NCBI RefSeq assembly: GCF_030646115.1
Contig: NZ_JAUSMX010000018.1
Coordinates: 310,001-374,000, forward strand
Source of the DNA: Fluviicoccus sp.
Lineage (GTDB): Bacteria > Pseudomonadota > Gammaproteobacteria > Pseudomonadales > Moraxellaceae
Length of the DNA stretch: 64,000 nt
Direction of reading: 5' to 3'
Shown here: piece by piece, positions 8,835-17,214 of the stretch
Layout: the number at the start of each line of letters is the position of its first letter
Position numbering within the stretch: position 1 is the stretch's first letter
Program-made: the position numbers and the translations under genes
The notes under the pieces: model-generated
Told to the model about the DNA's origin: nothing
The model's database searches: none
What the model saw: the letters and a program-made list of their open reading frames with translations, nothing else

Positions 8835-9545
8835 ATGATTCGTGGAAGTCTTGCTGCCGCTTGTCTGGTGCTGGCCGGTTTGGCCGGTTGTGCATCACAC
8901 GGGCCCACCCCCCAATTGCAGGCCACCTACAATGCTCCGGGTGGTGCTTACTCGGTCAGCCTGAGCAGCCAGGCTTTTCAGGGCAAACCAGAACTCACAG
9001 AGCAATGCGAGCCCTACGGCGGCAGCCTGAATATCTGGGACAGCAAGAACCGCTTCTTCCGCATCGACTATCTCAATCTGATTGAACACCCCACCGTCCG
9101 CCCTCCTAACTTCGCCAGCGACCGCACCCTGAACGATATGGTGATGGGTTATTATCTGGGCGACGTGCTCGACAAGGAAAAATCCATCCTGGAACGGAAG
9201 ATGCTGTTCAAGGACACGGTTAACAGCGCCGCCGGCGAAGGACTGCTGGCCATCATCAGCATGAAAATGGCCTTGGGCAGCCTGCCCCCGGAAGCATTGG
9301 ATGATACGGTGTACTACGGTTTCTTCGTTATCCGTCGCGGCGACTTCTCCTATATCGTCCAGCACCGTCAGGAAATCTACCAGCCGGAACGCATGAAGGC
9401 GATGCTGGTGACCTTGGCTACGGACATGACTATTCCCGGCAAAGGCTACGAACAGCGCATCGTGGATAACATGGGGGTTGTCGATCAGGTATTCGGGTCC
9501 CAATCCGAAATCGATGCATGGAAAAAAGCCCAGAACTGCATCTGA
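8835..9545 (+). CDS. Hypothetical lipoprotein
   Basis: The 236-residue product has a lipoprotein signal MIRGSLAAACLVLAGLAGCASHG with lipobox LAGC, so Cys19 is the predicted lipidation site. GAGGAG at 8823-8828 precedes the ATG. The mature part looks like a compact alpha/beta domain (IWDSKNRFFRIDYLNLIEHP, YYGFFVIRRGDFSYIVQHRQ) with no motif I recognise. It begins 40 bases after uup and is followed 4 bases later by the Bax-like gene, with which it likely forms a unit. Ser at position +2 after Cys points to the outer membrane. Confidence 0.7.
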   Translation: MIRGSLAAACLVLAGLAGCASHGPTPQLQATYNAPGGAYSVSLSSQAFQGKPELTEQCEPYGGSLNIWDSKNRFFRIDYLNLIEHPTVRPPNFASDRTLNDMVMGYYLGDVLDKEKSILERKMLFKDTVNSAAGEGLLAIISMKMALGSLPPEALDDTVYYGFFVIRRGDFSYIVQHRQEIYQPERMKAMLVTLATDMTIPGKGYEQRIVDNMGVVDQVFGSQSEIDAWKKAQNCI

Positions 9546-9549
9546 ACCG

Positions 9550-10239
9550 ATGAAAATGATGCTCTGCCGGCGCACGCGATTGAACGCCTGTTCCATCATG
9601 TCATGCAGGCGTCGGCTGTGGATATTGATGGCTGTGCTGGGCATGACCTGCCTCAGTACGGCATCTGCAGCACTCTCCGCCAAATCTCCCGCCTATGCCG
9701 TCATGGGTGAGCGCCTGCAAACCCTGAATCACCAAATCCTTGCGGATCGCTCCCGTCTGTCCGGCGTCGCTGAACAATACCTGTCCAGCGGCGACCTTTC
9801 CGAAGAAGACTTCAACTGGCTGAAGATCACCGCTGAGAAATACGGCTTGCAACCCCGCCGCCGGGGTGATGAAAACTTCTTCAAAGCACTGTTGAGCCGC
9901 ATCGATGCAGTCCCGCCTTCGCTGGCGCTGGCGCAAGGCTGGCTGGAGTACGGTTGGCTGCTGCCAAAGAACTCCGCCGAAGCCACCCCACGCTCAGGCG
10001 CTGCCCGGATGCTGCCTCCGGAGGACATGCATGCGTGGGTGCACGCCCTCAATACCGAAGACCGCTATGCCGCTTTCCGCCGCCTGCGGGAAGACTTGCG
10101 CCGCCGTCATAAACCGTTGACCGCGAAGGCCCTGGCCCCCGCGCTGGAGCCGATTACCAGTGAAGGCCCCCGCTACACCGCACGCATCAACACCGTCATC
10201 CACCGGCTCCGCCTGGATCGCTGGGACCCCAAGACCTAA
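9550..10239 (+). CDS. Bax-like glucosaminidase-family protein with shortened core
   Basis: The 229-residue secreted protein has an N-terminal signal around RRRLWILMAVLGMTCLSTASA; the start may be 9550 or the ATG at 9598. The middle matches E. coli Bax and its glucosaminidase relatives: LSEEDFNWLKITAEKYGL, then DAVPPSLALAQGWLEYGW, where the Glu corresponds to the catalytic acid. The next block of Bax, with the R-N-N-N-N-L-F-G segment and the following loop, is absent. About 27 residues join directly to the C-terminal ALNTEDRYAAFRRLREDLRR repeat-like helices. It may have weak or no muramidase or glucosaminidase activity, or act as a binding protein. It follows the lipoprotein gene by 4 bases. 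Confidence 0.65.
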   Translation: MKMMLCRRTRLNACSIMSCRRRLWILMAVLGMTCLSTASAALSAKSPAYAVMGERLQTLNHQILADRSRLSGVAEQYLSSGDLSEEDFNWLKITAEKYGLQPRRRGDENFFKALLSRIDAVPPSLALAQGWLEYGWLLPKNSAEATPRSGAARMLPPEDMHAWVHALNTEDRYAAFRRLREDLRRRHKPLTAKALAPALEPITSEGPRYTARINTVIHRLRLDRWDPKT

Positions 10240-10254
10240 ATCCGAGCGCCCGCC

Positions 10255-11199
10255 ATGCCAACATCCAACCACACCATCATCGTCTACAACCGGAATGTCC
10301 GGCTGAATGTCCGCATCTGGGGTGCGTTTTCGCCCGAGCGTCCGGTACTGGTTCTGGTGCACGGCTTTCCGGACAACAGCCTGGTATGGAGCGACATTGC
10401 CGAACGACTCATGGGACGTTACTGCATTGTTGCGCCGGATGTGCGCGGTGCCGGAGGCTCCGATATTCCGGTCCGCACCCGTGATTACCACCTGGAATAT
10501 CTGGTCGAGGATCTGGCCGCCGTTATCAACACCGTCAGCCCGAACCAACCGGTGCATCTGGCCGGGCATGACTGGGGCTCCATCCAGTGCTGGGAAGCAG
10601 TCACCACGCCGCTGTTGCAAGGGCGCATTGCTTCATTTACATCCATTTCCGGCCCCAGCCTGGACCATGCCGCCTTCTGGATGCAGCAAACCTTCCAGGG
10701 TCCGCATGACCAGGCCCGCCGACAGCGGGTGCTGAACCAGTTACTGCACTCTTGGTACATTGCCTCTTTCCACCTGCCGCTGGTTCCGCGTCTGACCTGG
10801 CGGCTGGCTTTCAACAAATGGCCTGAAAGCGTGGCAACGCTTCACTCCGCTCTGCAGCGCGAACAATTTCCCACTCAGGCCAGTGACGGCTTGCACGGCA
10901 TCAAACTGTATCGCGCCAATTTCCTGAAACGGCTGTTTCGTCCCGAAGGCCGCTGGACGGATGTCCCGGTGCAATTGGTGGTGCCGACTGAAGATATCTT
11001 TGTGACCCCCGGCCTGTTTGACGATCTGGCGGGTTGGGCGCCCAACCTGTGGCGGCGTGACGTCCGGGCCGGGCACTGGGTCCAGCTGAGCCACCCTGAC
11101 CTGATTGCCGGTTACTTACGGGAATTCATCACTTTGCTGGAGTCCGGCGAGCCATCCGCCGGTTTGCTGAACGCACGCATCAAACCCGCAACGGACTGA
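10255..11199 (+). CDS. Alpha/beta hydrolase, epoxide hydrolase / haloalkane dehalogenase type
   Basis: The 314-residue protein has VLVLVHGFPDNSLVW (oxyanion HGFP), the nucleophile elbow GHDWGS (Asp nucleophile, near residue 104) and the late RAGHWVQLSHPD supplying the catalytic His. A cap domain occupies roughly residues 130-215. An Asp nucleophile rather than Ser places it with epoxide hydrolases and haloalkane dehalogenases, not lipases. There is no signal peptide, so it is cytoplasmic. It starts 15 bases after the Bax-like gene on the same strand. The substrate is not predictable. Confidence 0.8.
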   Translation: MPTSNHTIIVYNRNVRLNVRIWGAFSPERPVLVLVHGFPDNSLVWSDIAERLMGRYCIVAPDVRGAGGSDIPVRTRDYHLEYLVEDLAAVINTVSPNQPVHLAGHDWGSIQCWEAVTTPLLQGRIASFTSISGPSLDHAAFWMQQTFQGPHDQARRQRVLNQLLHSWYIASFHLPLVPRLTWRLAFNKWPESVATLHSALQREQFPTQASDGLHGIKLYRANFLKRLFRPEGRWTDVPVQLVVPTEDIFVTPGLFDDLAGWAPNLWRRDVRAGHWVQLSHPDLIAGYLREFITLLESGEPSAGLLNARIKPATD

Positions 11200-11367
11200 C
11201 CGGAAACCACCGTGCGCGATCTCTGGCGCAAACTACCGAGTCTCTGGCGCTGGATGGCGATATATTAGCCGACAACCCTGCTTAACTTGCCGTCCTGATT
11301 GGCACGGCCGTTCCTGATACATAACCGTCGCGCCATGACCCGACTTTGCATGTACAGGAGTTCCGCT

Positions 11368-12102
11368 ATGCCCCGATTTCGCTTGATCATCACCCTGCTT
11401 TGTATGGGCTTCCTGTTCACCACCCTTCCGGCCCGCGCTGACAGCGACGATGACCTAGCCGAATTGCGGGGAAAACTGGGCAACGAATGGGTGGAAGTCC
11501 GCAACGACCGCAAGCGTAACATTCGCACCTGGATCAAACAGGAGGACCAGAAACGTTTCCGCTCGTTTAAGGTTGAGGCCACACTGGAAGGCTCACTGGA
11601 AAACTATGTCCACATCATGCTGGACTTTGACAATTACCATAAATGGTACTGGGAGGTGCTGGAGTCACGCCTGCTGAAAAAGGTATCGGCCACGGAGTAC
11701 TACCTCTATTTCCGCCACCGGACACCGCATGGCGTCCCCCCGCGTGACGCCGTGCTGCATGCCACCGTGGAGCCCCAAAGCCGCTCCCGCAACAGCATTA
11801 CCATGACCGTCAAGGCCGAACCGGAGTTCATTGCCCCCAAAGCCGGAACGGTGCGCATGGTTGCCGAGGACATGACGGTGCGTTTCACGCCTCTGCCGGG
11901 CAACCGCGTCAAGGTGGATGCCGAAGGCTATGTCGATCCGGGCGGCCTCATTCCGGCATGGGCAAACAATTACGTGCAGCGCGCCGCCCCATACAGCATC
12001 ATGGTCGGCATGCAACGCATGCTGGAAAACCGTGACCCGGCCGCCAATCGCACCCCCCTGCCATTCCCGGTGCTGAACTACGGAGACCTGAGTTTCCGCT
12101 GA
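11368..12102 (+). CDS. Secreted START / SRPBCC-fold domain protein
   Basis: The 244-residue protein has a clear signal peptide (MPRFRLIITLLCMGFLFTTLPARA-D) and AGGAG upstream of the ATG. The mature part resembles the START-domain proteins of gammaproteobacteria: VEATLEGSLENYVHIMLDFDNYHKWYW, YLYFRHRTPHGVPPRDAVLHATV, FTPLPGNRVKVDAEGYVDPGG and a C-terminal amphipathic helix with WANNYVQRAAPYSIMVGM. START folds bind hydrophobic ligands such as lipids in a deep cavity. A periplasmic location suggests lipid handling, but this is inference. It is separated from the upstream hydrolase by 168 bases and converges on hemE. Confidence 0.75.
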   Translation: MPRFRLIITLLCMGFLFTTLPARADSDDDLAELRGKLGNEWVEVRNDRKRNIRTWIKQEDQKRFRSFKVEATLEGSLENYVHIMLDFDNYHKWYWEVLESRLLKKVSATEYYLYFRHRTPHGVPPRDAVLHATVEPQSRSRNSITMTVKAEPEFIAPKAGTVRMVAEDMTVRFTPLPGNRVKVDAEGYVDPGGLIPAWANNYVQRAAPYSIMVGMQRMLENRDPAANRTPLPFPVLNYGDLSFR

Positions 12103-12146
12103 GGAACAGCCGGCTGGTCAACCACTCACATCCAGGCCAAGCCGGT

Positions 12147-13211
12147 TCAGCGATGGTACTGGCCGCTGAACTCATGCACCGCCTCAATAAAGGCCCCGGC
12201 ATTGACCGGGTCCACATGCTGGTCAATGCCGTGACCCAGATTGAAGACATGCCCGTCACCCGGCCCGAAAGATGCCAGAATCCGCTGCACTTCCTGACGA
12301 ATTTGCGCCGGTGAAGAGAACAGCACGGACGGGTCCATGTTGCCCTGCAAGGCCACACGACCACCCACCCGTTGCCGGGCCGAGCCAATGTCAATGGTCC
12401 AGTCCAGACCCAAGGCATCGGCGCCGGTATCCGCCAGGCTTTCAAGCCACAAACCGCCACCCTTGGTAAACAGGATCACGGGAACCCGACGGCCGTCGTG
12501 TTCGCGAATCAGGCCATTGACGATTTTGCGCATGTACGCCAGCGAGAACTCCTGATAAGCCGCCGCTGACAAGGCTCCGCCCCAACTGTCGAATATCTGC
12601 ACAGCCTGTGCACCGGCGCGAATCTGGGCATTGAGATACAGCGTCACCGAGTCCGCCAGCTTGTCCAGCAGTTGGTGCATCAGTTGCGGCTCACGGTACA
12701 ACATAGTCTTGGCGGCACGAAAATCACGGCTGCCGCCACCTTCCACCATGTAGGTCGCCAGCGTCCACGGGCTTCCGGAAAAACCGATCAGCGGCACACG
12801 ACCGTTCAAAGCACCGCGAATCGTCTTGACGGCGTTGATCACATAATCCAGGTCTTTTTCCGGGTCAGGCACCGGCAGCGCCTGGATATCGGCCTCCGTC
12901 CGCACGACCTTGCGGAAACGCGGCCCCTCCCCCGTCTCAAAATACAACCCCAACCCCATCGCGTCTGGAATGGTCAGGATATCGGAAAAGAGGATGGCGG
13001 CATCCAGCGGGTAACGCTCCAACGGCTGCAAGGTAACTTCGCAAGCCAGATCGGCATTCTTGCAGAGCGCCATGAAATCACCGGCCTGTTGACGGGTAGC
13101 CCGATATTCCGGCAGATACCTCCCCGCTTGCCGCATCATCCACACGGGAGTGACATCAACAGGCTGGCGGGCCAGCGCACGCAGGAAACGATCATTTTTC
13201 AACGGGGTCAT
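12147..13211 (-). CDS. hemE: Uroporphyrinogen decarboxylase
   Basis: The 354-residue enzyme converts uroporphyrinogen III to coproporphyrinogen III in heme biosynthesis. The start [37 protein letters not shown] is canonical and includes the [11 protein letters not shown] active-site signature. [22 protein letters not shown] is the second signature region, with [10 protein letters not shown] and the C-terminal [13 protein letters not shown] also seen. Length is normal. It is convergent with the START gene and divergent from the diguanylate cyclase gene, with 169 bases between. Cytoplasmic, homodimeric in the family. Confidence 0.95.
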   Translation of the reverse strand: MTPLKNDRFLRALARQPVDVTPVWMMRQAGRYLPEYRATRQQAGDFMALCKNADLACEVTLQPLERYPLDAAILFSDILTIPDAMGLGLYFETGEGPRFRKVVRTEADIQALPVPDPEKDLDYVINAVKTIRGALNGRVPLIGFSGSPWTLATYMVEGGGSRDFRAAKTMLYREPQLMHQLLDKLADSVTLYLNAQIRAGAQAVQIFDSWGGALSAAAYQEFSLAYMRKIVNGLIREHDGRRVPVILFTKGGGLWLESLADTGADALGLDWTIDIGSARQRVGGRVALQGNMDPSVLFSSPAQIRQEVQRILASFGPGDGHVFNLGHGIDQHVDPVNAGAFIEAVHEFSGQYHR

Positions 13212-13380
13212 GGCGACTCTCACAAGCAGCAAGGCGGAAATGGGTAATATTGTACCTGCTTTTACCTTCCGGCGGATGGCGCGGCAATTTATCGTCCGCT
13301 ACTGGATTTTTTCCGCCGGTAGTGCAAACTGAGAGTCAAAATCCGCCACAACAATTAAAAACAGCTTACGGCCCTTCTCC

Positions 13381-14769
13381 ATGGACAGTCCCGCCACTAT
13401 CGGTTTCCACCAAGCAGTCGCCACGACGCCGGACTGGGAGCGCTCAATGCTGCGCGCCTTGCCGTGGATGGCCATTGCCACCGATGTCAATGGCGTCATC
13501 CGGCATGCCAATCCCGCTGCCTGCCATCAATTGGGATTCACGGAGCAGGAGTTGCTTAACCGCACCACTATACTGTTGCTGCATGATCTGGGTCAGGTTC
13601 AACAACGCGCTGTCCAACTGACTGCCGAATGGGAGAAGCCCGTACGGCCTGGGCTAGAGGCCCTGACGATGGTGGCGCGGTCACGGGGCGGTGATCAATT
13701 TGATTGTGACTACCTGCGCAAGGATGGCAGCACCCTGCCGGTCCAATTGAACGTCACGCCGCTGATGGCTCCGGATGAGTCCTCGATGGGGTTTATGTTT
13801 ACGGCCCGTGAAAGGGATCTTAAACCCGCCGCCCCTGCAGACCTACCGGAAAGCCCGGAAAACAGCTTCCGGGAGTTTCTCGACGGTACCCATGATCTGG
13901 TGCAAAGCATCACACCGGACGGGCACTTTCTCTATGTGAATCGCGCTTGGCTTCGCACCCTGGAATATCTAGTAGACGACCTACCGCAACTAACGCTGGT
14001 CGATGTCATCCATACCGCCAGCATGGGTCAACTGGCTTTCCTGTTCAAGCAAGCGCTGTCCGGGCATCGTCACAGCCGACAGGAACTGATCCTGCGCACC
14101 CGCAGTGGCGCAGAAATTATTGTCGAGAGCAGCAACAGCTTTTCCTATGAAAACGGCCGCCTTACCGCCATTCGCTCAATTTTTCACGACATCACCTCCC
14201 GCAAGCAGCAAGAGCAATTACTGGCCGACCACCAGCGCCAGCTTTCCAGCGCGAATGTCAAACTGGCGATGCTGGCCACCACCGATGCCCTGACCGGCCT
14301 CAAGAATCGCCGGGTGTTCGATGAGCGCATGGATTATGAATGTGAGCGCGCCATGCGCCAAAAGACGCCGCTGTCGCTGCTCATGCTGGATGTAGACCAC
14401 TTCAAGGATTTCAACGACGAATTCGGCCATCCGGCCGGTGACCGCGTCTTGCAGCAGTTAAGCCTGCTAATGTTGCAGAACAGCCGCAGTATCGACTGTG
14501 TCGTGCGTTACGGGGGTGAGGAATTTGCCTTGATTCTGCCTAATACGCCGCTGGATGGAGCGCTGATCGTCGCCGAACGGTTCCGGGAAACGGTCATGAA
14601 ACAAGACTGGAAAGGCAGCGGCATCACCGTCAGCGTTGGTGTCGCCAGCCTGCTTCCTCAAAGCGATGCCGATATCCAGACCTTGATTGACACGGCCGAC
14701 CACTGTCTTTACGAGGCCAAACACGCAGGAAGGAATCGTATATTCCCGGCCATTGGCTCTGTATCCTGA
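13381..14769 (+). CDS. PAS-PAS-GGDEF diguanylate cyclase
   Basis: The 462-residue protein has no obvious membrane segment. PAS1 spans roughly 22-145 (DVNGVIRHANPAACHQLGF), PAS2 roughly 160-275 (DGHFLYVNRAWLRTLEYL, ending HDITSRKQQE), then a GGDEF domain ~290-460. The active site is GGEEF at 378-382, so cyclase activity is expected. R369-S-I-D372, five residues before it, fits the RxxD inhibitory site that binds product c-di-GMP. No EAL domain is present. It would make c-di-GMP in response to an unknown PAS input, and c-di-GMP commonly governs type IV pili and biofilm. It is divergent from hemE; no strong ribosome site is visible before the ATG. Confidence 0.9.
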   Translation: MDSPATIGFHQAVATTPDWERSMLRALPWMAIATDVNGVIRHANPAACHQLGFTEQELLNRTTILLLHDLGQVQQRAVQLTAEWEKPVRPGLEALTMVARSRGGDQFDCDYLRKDGSTLPVQLNVTPLMAPDESSMGFMFTARERDLKPAAPADLPESPENSFREFLDGTHDLVQSITPDGHFLYVNRAWLRTLEYLVDDLPQLTLVDVIHTASMGQLAFLFKQALSGHRHSRQELILRTRSGAEIIVESSNSFSYENGRLTAIRSIFHDITSRKQQEQLLADHQRQLSSANVKLAMLATTDALTGLKNRRVFDERMDYECERAMRQKTPLSLLMLDVDHFKDFNDEFGHPAGDRVLQQLSLLMLQNSRSIDCVVRYGGEEFALILPNTPLDGALIVAERFRETVMKQDWKGSGITVSVGVASLLPQSDADIQTLIDTADHCLYEAKHAGRNRIFPAIGSVS

Positions 14770-14828
14770 AGTGAGCCTTCCCGAAAGCTCGCGACAAGGC
14801 TAGCCATACACAGATATACGGCACTGCG

Positions 14829-15539
14829 TCAAGGGCTTGGAGCAGCGAACGGATCAAATGCATCTGTTTTTCCCGTAGGCTGCTCAGACAGACCATCGGT
14901 GGCGGACACGCCCTCCGGTGCGGCTTCGGGCATTGACAGGTCAGGTTCGGGAGCCAACTCTGGTACATCGCCATACCGTGCCGGCGGCGGAGCATCAATG
15001 GCTGGCTCCAGAACTGGAACCTTGTCCACGTAATCAAATAACTTGGCGGGACCGGGCAATCCCTGCGGCAAGCTGAAGTCCTTGGTGGCGGCCTCCCCCA
15101 TCGCCAACTCCCGGGTAACATAATTTCCAAATACCACAACGTATTGGGTCTTCCCGTCATTTCGCTGGGCAAAGTAGGCAAACAACTCTTTGTCCGGACG
15201 CTTGGCCAGATATTCCTTGACCACCTCCTCGTCGTCAGACTGCATGACTTGCAGGGTCCAAGCCATGCCGCCTTGGGCGCGAAGCCAGTCTGCCGTACGG
15301 TATTGGGGGCCATGCGACTCCGGCGTCGTCGCTACATAATCCGTGGGAGGGACCAGCGTCAACAATTGGCCAAGATCCGGCGTAAACTGCGGTTTTTCCT
15401 TGAGAAAAACATCCTGGATGGCCGGCTCTGCGGTTGTTTTCCGGCTTTTGAGGGCAATGGCTGAGATATCCAGCACCAACAGCAAAGCTAAGGCGGTGAG
15501 CGCCACGCCCCATGCCCTCGAATCGACGCCGGTATTCAT
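14829..15539 (-). CDS. SPOR domain membrane protein, DamX-like position
   Basis: The 236-residue protein has one N-terminal membrane anchor (WGVALTALALLLVLDISAIAL). A SPOR domain lies around residues 90-165 (WTLQVMQSDDEEVVKEYLAKRPDKELFAYF ... QYVVVFGNYVTRELA). Unusually it continues with a ~70-residue acidic, Pro-rich tail; SPOR domains normally end the protein. SPOR domains bind denuded glycan strands at division septa. Its place directly after aroKB is that of damX in enterics. The ATG shares one base with the aroB stop (TGATG), so they are translationally coupled; a GTG one codon earlier is possible. Confidence 0.75.
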   Translation of the reverse strand: MNTGVDSRAWGVALTALALLLVLDISAIALKSRKTTAEPAIQDVFLKEKPQFTPDLGQLLTLVPPTDYVATTPESHGPQYRTADWLRAQGGMAWTLQVMQSDDEEVVKEYLAKRPDKELFAYFAQRNDGKTQYVVVFGNYVTRELAMGEAATKDFSLPQGLPGPAKLFDYVDKVPVLEPAIDAPPPARYGDVPELAPEPDLSMPEAAPEGVSATDGLSEQPTGKTDAFDPFAAPSP

Positions 15540-16642
15540 CACGAGGGTCTTCCCAAATCAGCACCCGCCGCCAGTGTTTCCATTAACAACTCCGGAGAAT
15601 AATCAGCGGATACTACGGCATGTCCCATCCCCATCATCAGGACAAGCCGTAATTGACCGGCCTGAACTTTTTTGTCTACCGACATCAACTCCAGAAACTG
15701 TCCGGGCGATATCTCCGCAGGCGGCACGACTGGCAAACCGGCGGATATCAGCAAATCCCGAATGCGTGCCACCTCAGGTTTGGACAGCCATCCCAAGCGG
15801 CAAGAAAGATCGGCGGCCATCAACATCCCGGTCGCCACCGCTTCGCCATGCAGCCACACCCCATAACCCATGGCGGTTTCAATGGCATGGCCGAAAGTAT
15901 GCCCCAGATTCAGCAAGGCTCGCAGATCAAGACTTTCAAACTCGTCGGCTACCACCACTTCAGCCTTATGCCGGCAAGAACGGAAAACAGCTTCGGCCAT
16001 CACGGATTTCTGACGCCCCTGCAACGCCGCCATGTTTGATTCCAGCCAACCAATAAATTCCTGATCCCGGATCAACCCATACTTGATAACTTCGGCCAGT
16101 CCTGCCGAATATTCCCGGTCACTCAGGGTGTCCAGCACCGTCATGTCAGCCAGCACAACTCGCGGTTGCTTGAACGCACCGATCATGTTCTTGCCCAGCG
16201 AATGGTTGACGCCTGTTTTGCCGCCCACTGACGAGTCCACCTGCGACAGCAAGGTGGTGGGTATCTGAATAAAATCCACTCCGCGCTGATAACAGGCAGA
16301 CGCAAAACCCGTCATATCCCCCACCACTCCGCCGCCCAAGGCAATAATAGTGCAGTCCCGGTTAAACCGGTTTTCCAGCAGCGTCGTGAAAATGGCGTTG
16401 ATTTGATCGAACGTTTTAAACTGCTCACCATCCGGAAGGATATGCTCACGGATTTGCTTGCCTGCCTTAGCCAGAGCCTCAGTGACCACCCGTAAATACA
16501 ATGGAGCGACCGTGGTGTTGGAGACAATCAGAACCTGCAGGCCCCGGATAAAGGGAAGCAGGAGATTGTCTTTCTCCAGCAAATGCTCACCGATATAGAT
16601 GGGATAACTGCGATCGCCAAGATCAACCAGAAGTGTTTGCAT
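15539..16642 (-). CDS. aroB: 3-dehydroquinate synthase
   Basis: The 367-residue enzyme converts DAHP to 3-dehydroquinate in the shikimate pathway, using NAD+ and a divalent metal. Visible motifs are the NAD-binding [42 protein letters not shown] region and the metal-ligand helices [12 protein letters not shown] and [11 protein letters not shown]. The start [18 protein letters not shown] matches the family; upstream ATGs would add only a few residues. It is 26 bases after aroK in the pil-aro operon. Confidence 0.96.
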   Translation of the reverse strand: MQTLLVDLGDRSYPIYIGEHLLEKDNLLLPFIRGLQVLIVSNTTVAPLYLRVVTEALAKAGKQIREHILPDGEQFKTFDQINAIFTTLLENRFNRDCTIIALGGGVVGDMTGFASACYQRGVDFIQIPTTLLSQVDSSVGGKTGVNHSLGKNMIGAFKQPRVVLADMTVLDTLSDREYSAGLAEVIKYGLIRDQEFIGWLESNMAALQGRQKSVMAEAVFRSCRHKAEVVVADEFESLDLRALLNLGHTFGHAIETAMGYGVWLHGEAVATGMLMAADLSCRLGWLSKPEVARIRDLLISAGLPVVPPAEISPGQFLELMSVDKKVQAGQLRLVLMMGMGHAVVSADYSPELLMETLAAGADLGRPS

Positions 16643-16668
16643 GATATGACGCGACAAGTGACGGAGAT

Positions 16669-17196
16669 TTATTTTACCGGAGTCAGGCCAAGTGTCTGCA
16701 GAATTTTTAGTGCCAATTCCCGTGCAGAACCATCCGAAGTGGCAATAATCAGATCGGCAACCTGTCTGTAAAGCGGGTCGCGTTGCTCGAACAGTTCTTT
16801 CAACCGTTTTTCGGGATTCTGCGTTTGCAGCAAGGGGCGGTTTCGGTCGTGCGCTGTTCGCTCGATCTGCATGGAGACAGGGGTATACAAGTAAATGACG
16901 GTGCCACGGGACTGAAGAGCCTGACGATTGGGATGGCGCATGACGCTGCCGCCCCCGGTTGCCAAAACAATATTCCGGACTTGGGTTAATTCGGCAATCA
17001 TCGCCTCCTCACGCCGCCGGAAACCTTCCTCACCTTCCTTGTCAAAAATCCAGGGAATGCTGGCTCCGGTCCTGACCTCGATCTCATGATCGCTGTCCAC
17101 AAACCTCCACCCCAGCATTTCAGCCAGATAACGTCCAATGGTTGTCTTGCCGGCCCCCATGGGGCCGACAAGAAACAGGCTGGCTTCGGTACGCAA
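16669..17196 (-). CDS. aroK: Shikimate kinase
   Basis: The 175-residue enzyme phosphorylates shikimate with ATP. It has the P-loop GPMGAGKT (11-18), the shikimate-binding DSDHEIE and FRRREEAMI segments, GGGSV, and the lid RNRPLLQ. The best start is a TTG at 17196, since no ATG precedes the P-loop in frame. It lies 18 bases after pilQ; the pilMNOPQ-aroK-aroB order is widely conserved in gammaproteobacteria. Confidence 0.95.
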   Translation of the reverse strand: MRTEASLFLVGPMGAGKTTIGRYLAEMLGWRFVDSDHEIEVRTGASIPWIFDKEGEEGFRRREEAMIAELTQVRNIVLATGGGSVMRHPNRQALQSRGTVIYLYTPVSMQIERTAHDRNRPLLQTQNPEKRLKELFEQRDPLYRQVADLIIATSDGSARELALKILQTLGLTPVK

Positions 17197-17214
17197 GCTG
17201 AACTCCGCTACTGC

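Noticed and set aside
11300-11315. Possible sigma-54 promoter before the START gene (TGGCAC-N5-TTCCT)
   Set aside because: The -12 element lacks the near-invariant GC (CC instead), so it is probably not functional.
14774-14804. Terminator after the diguanylate cyclase
   Set aside because: Only a weak six-bp stem with a large loop and no T tract.
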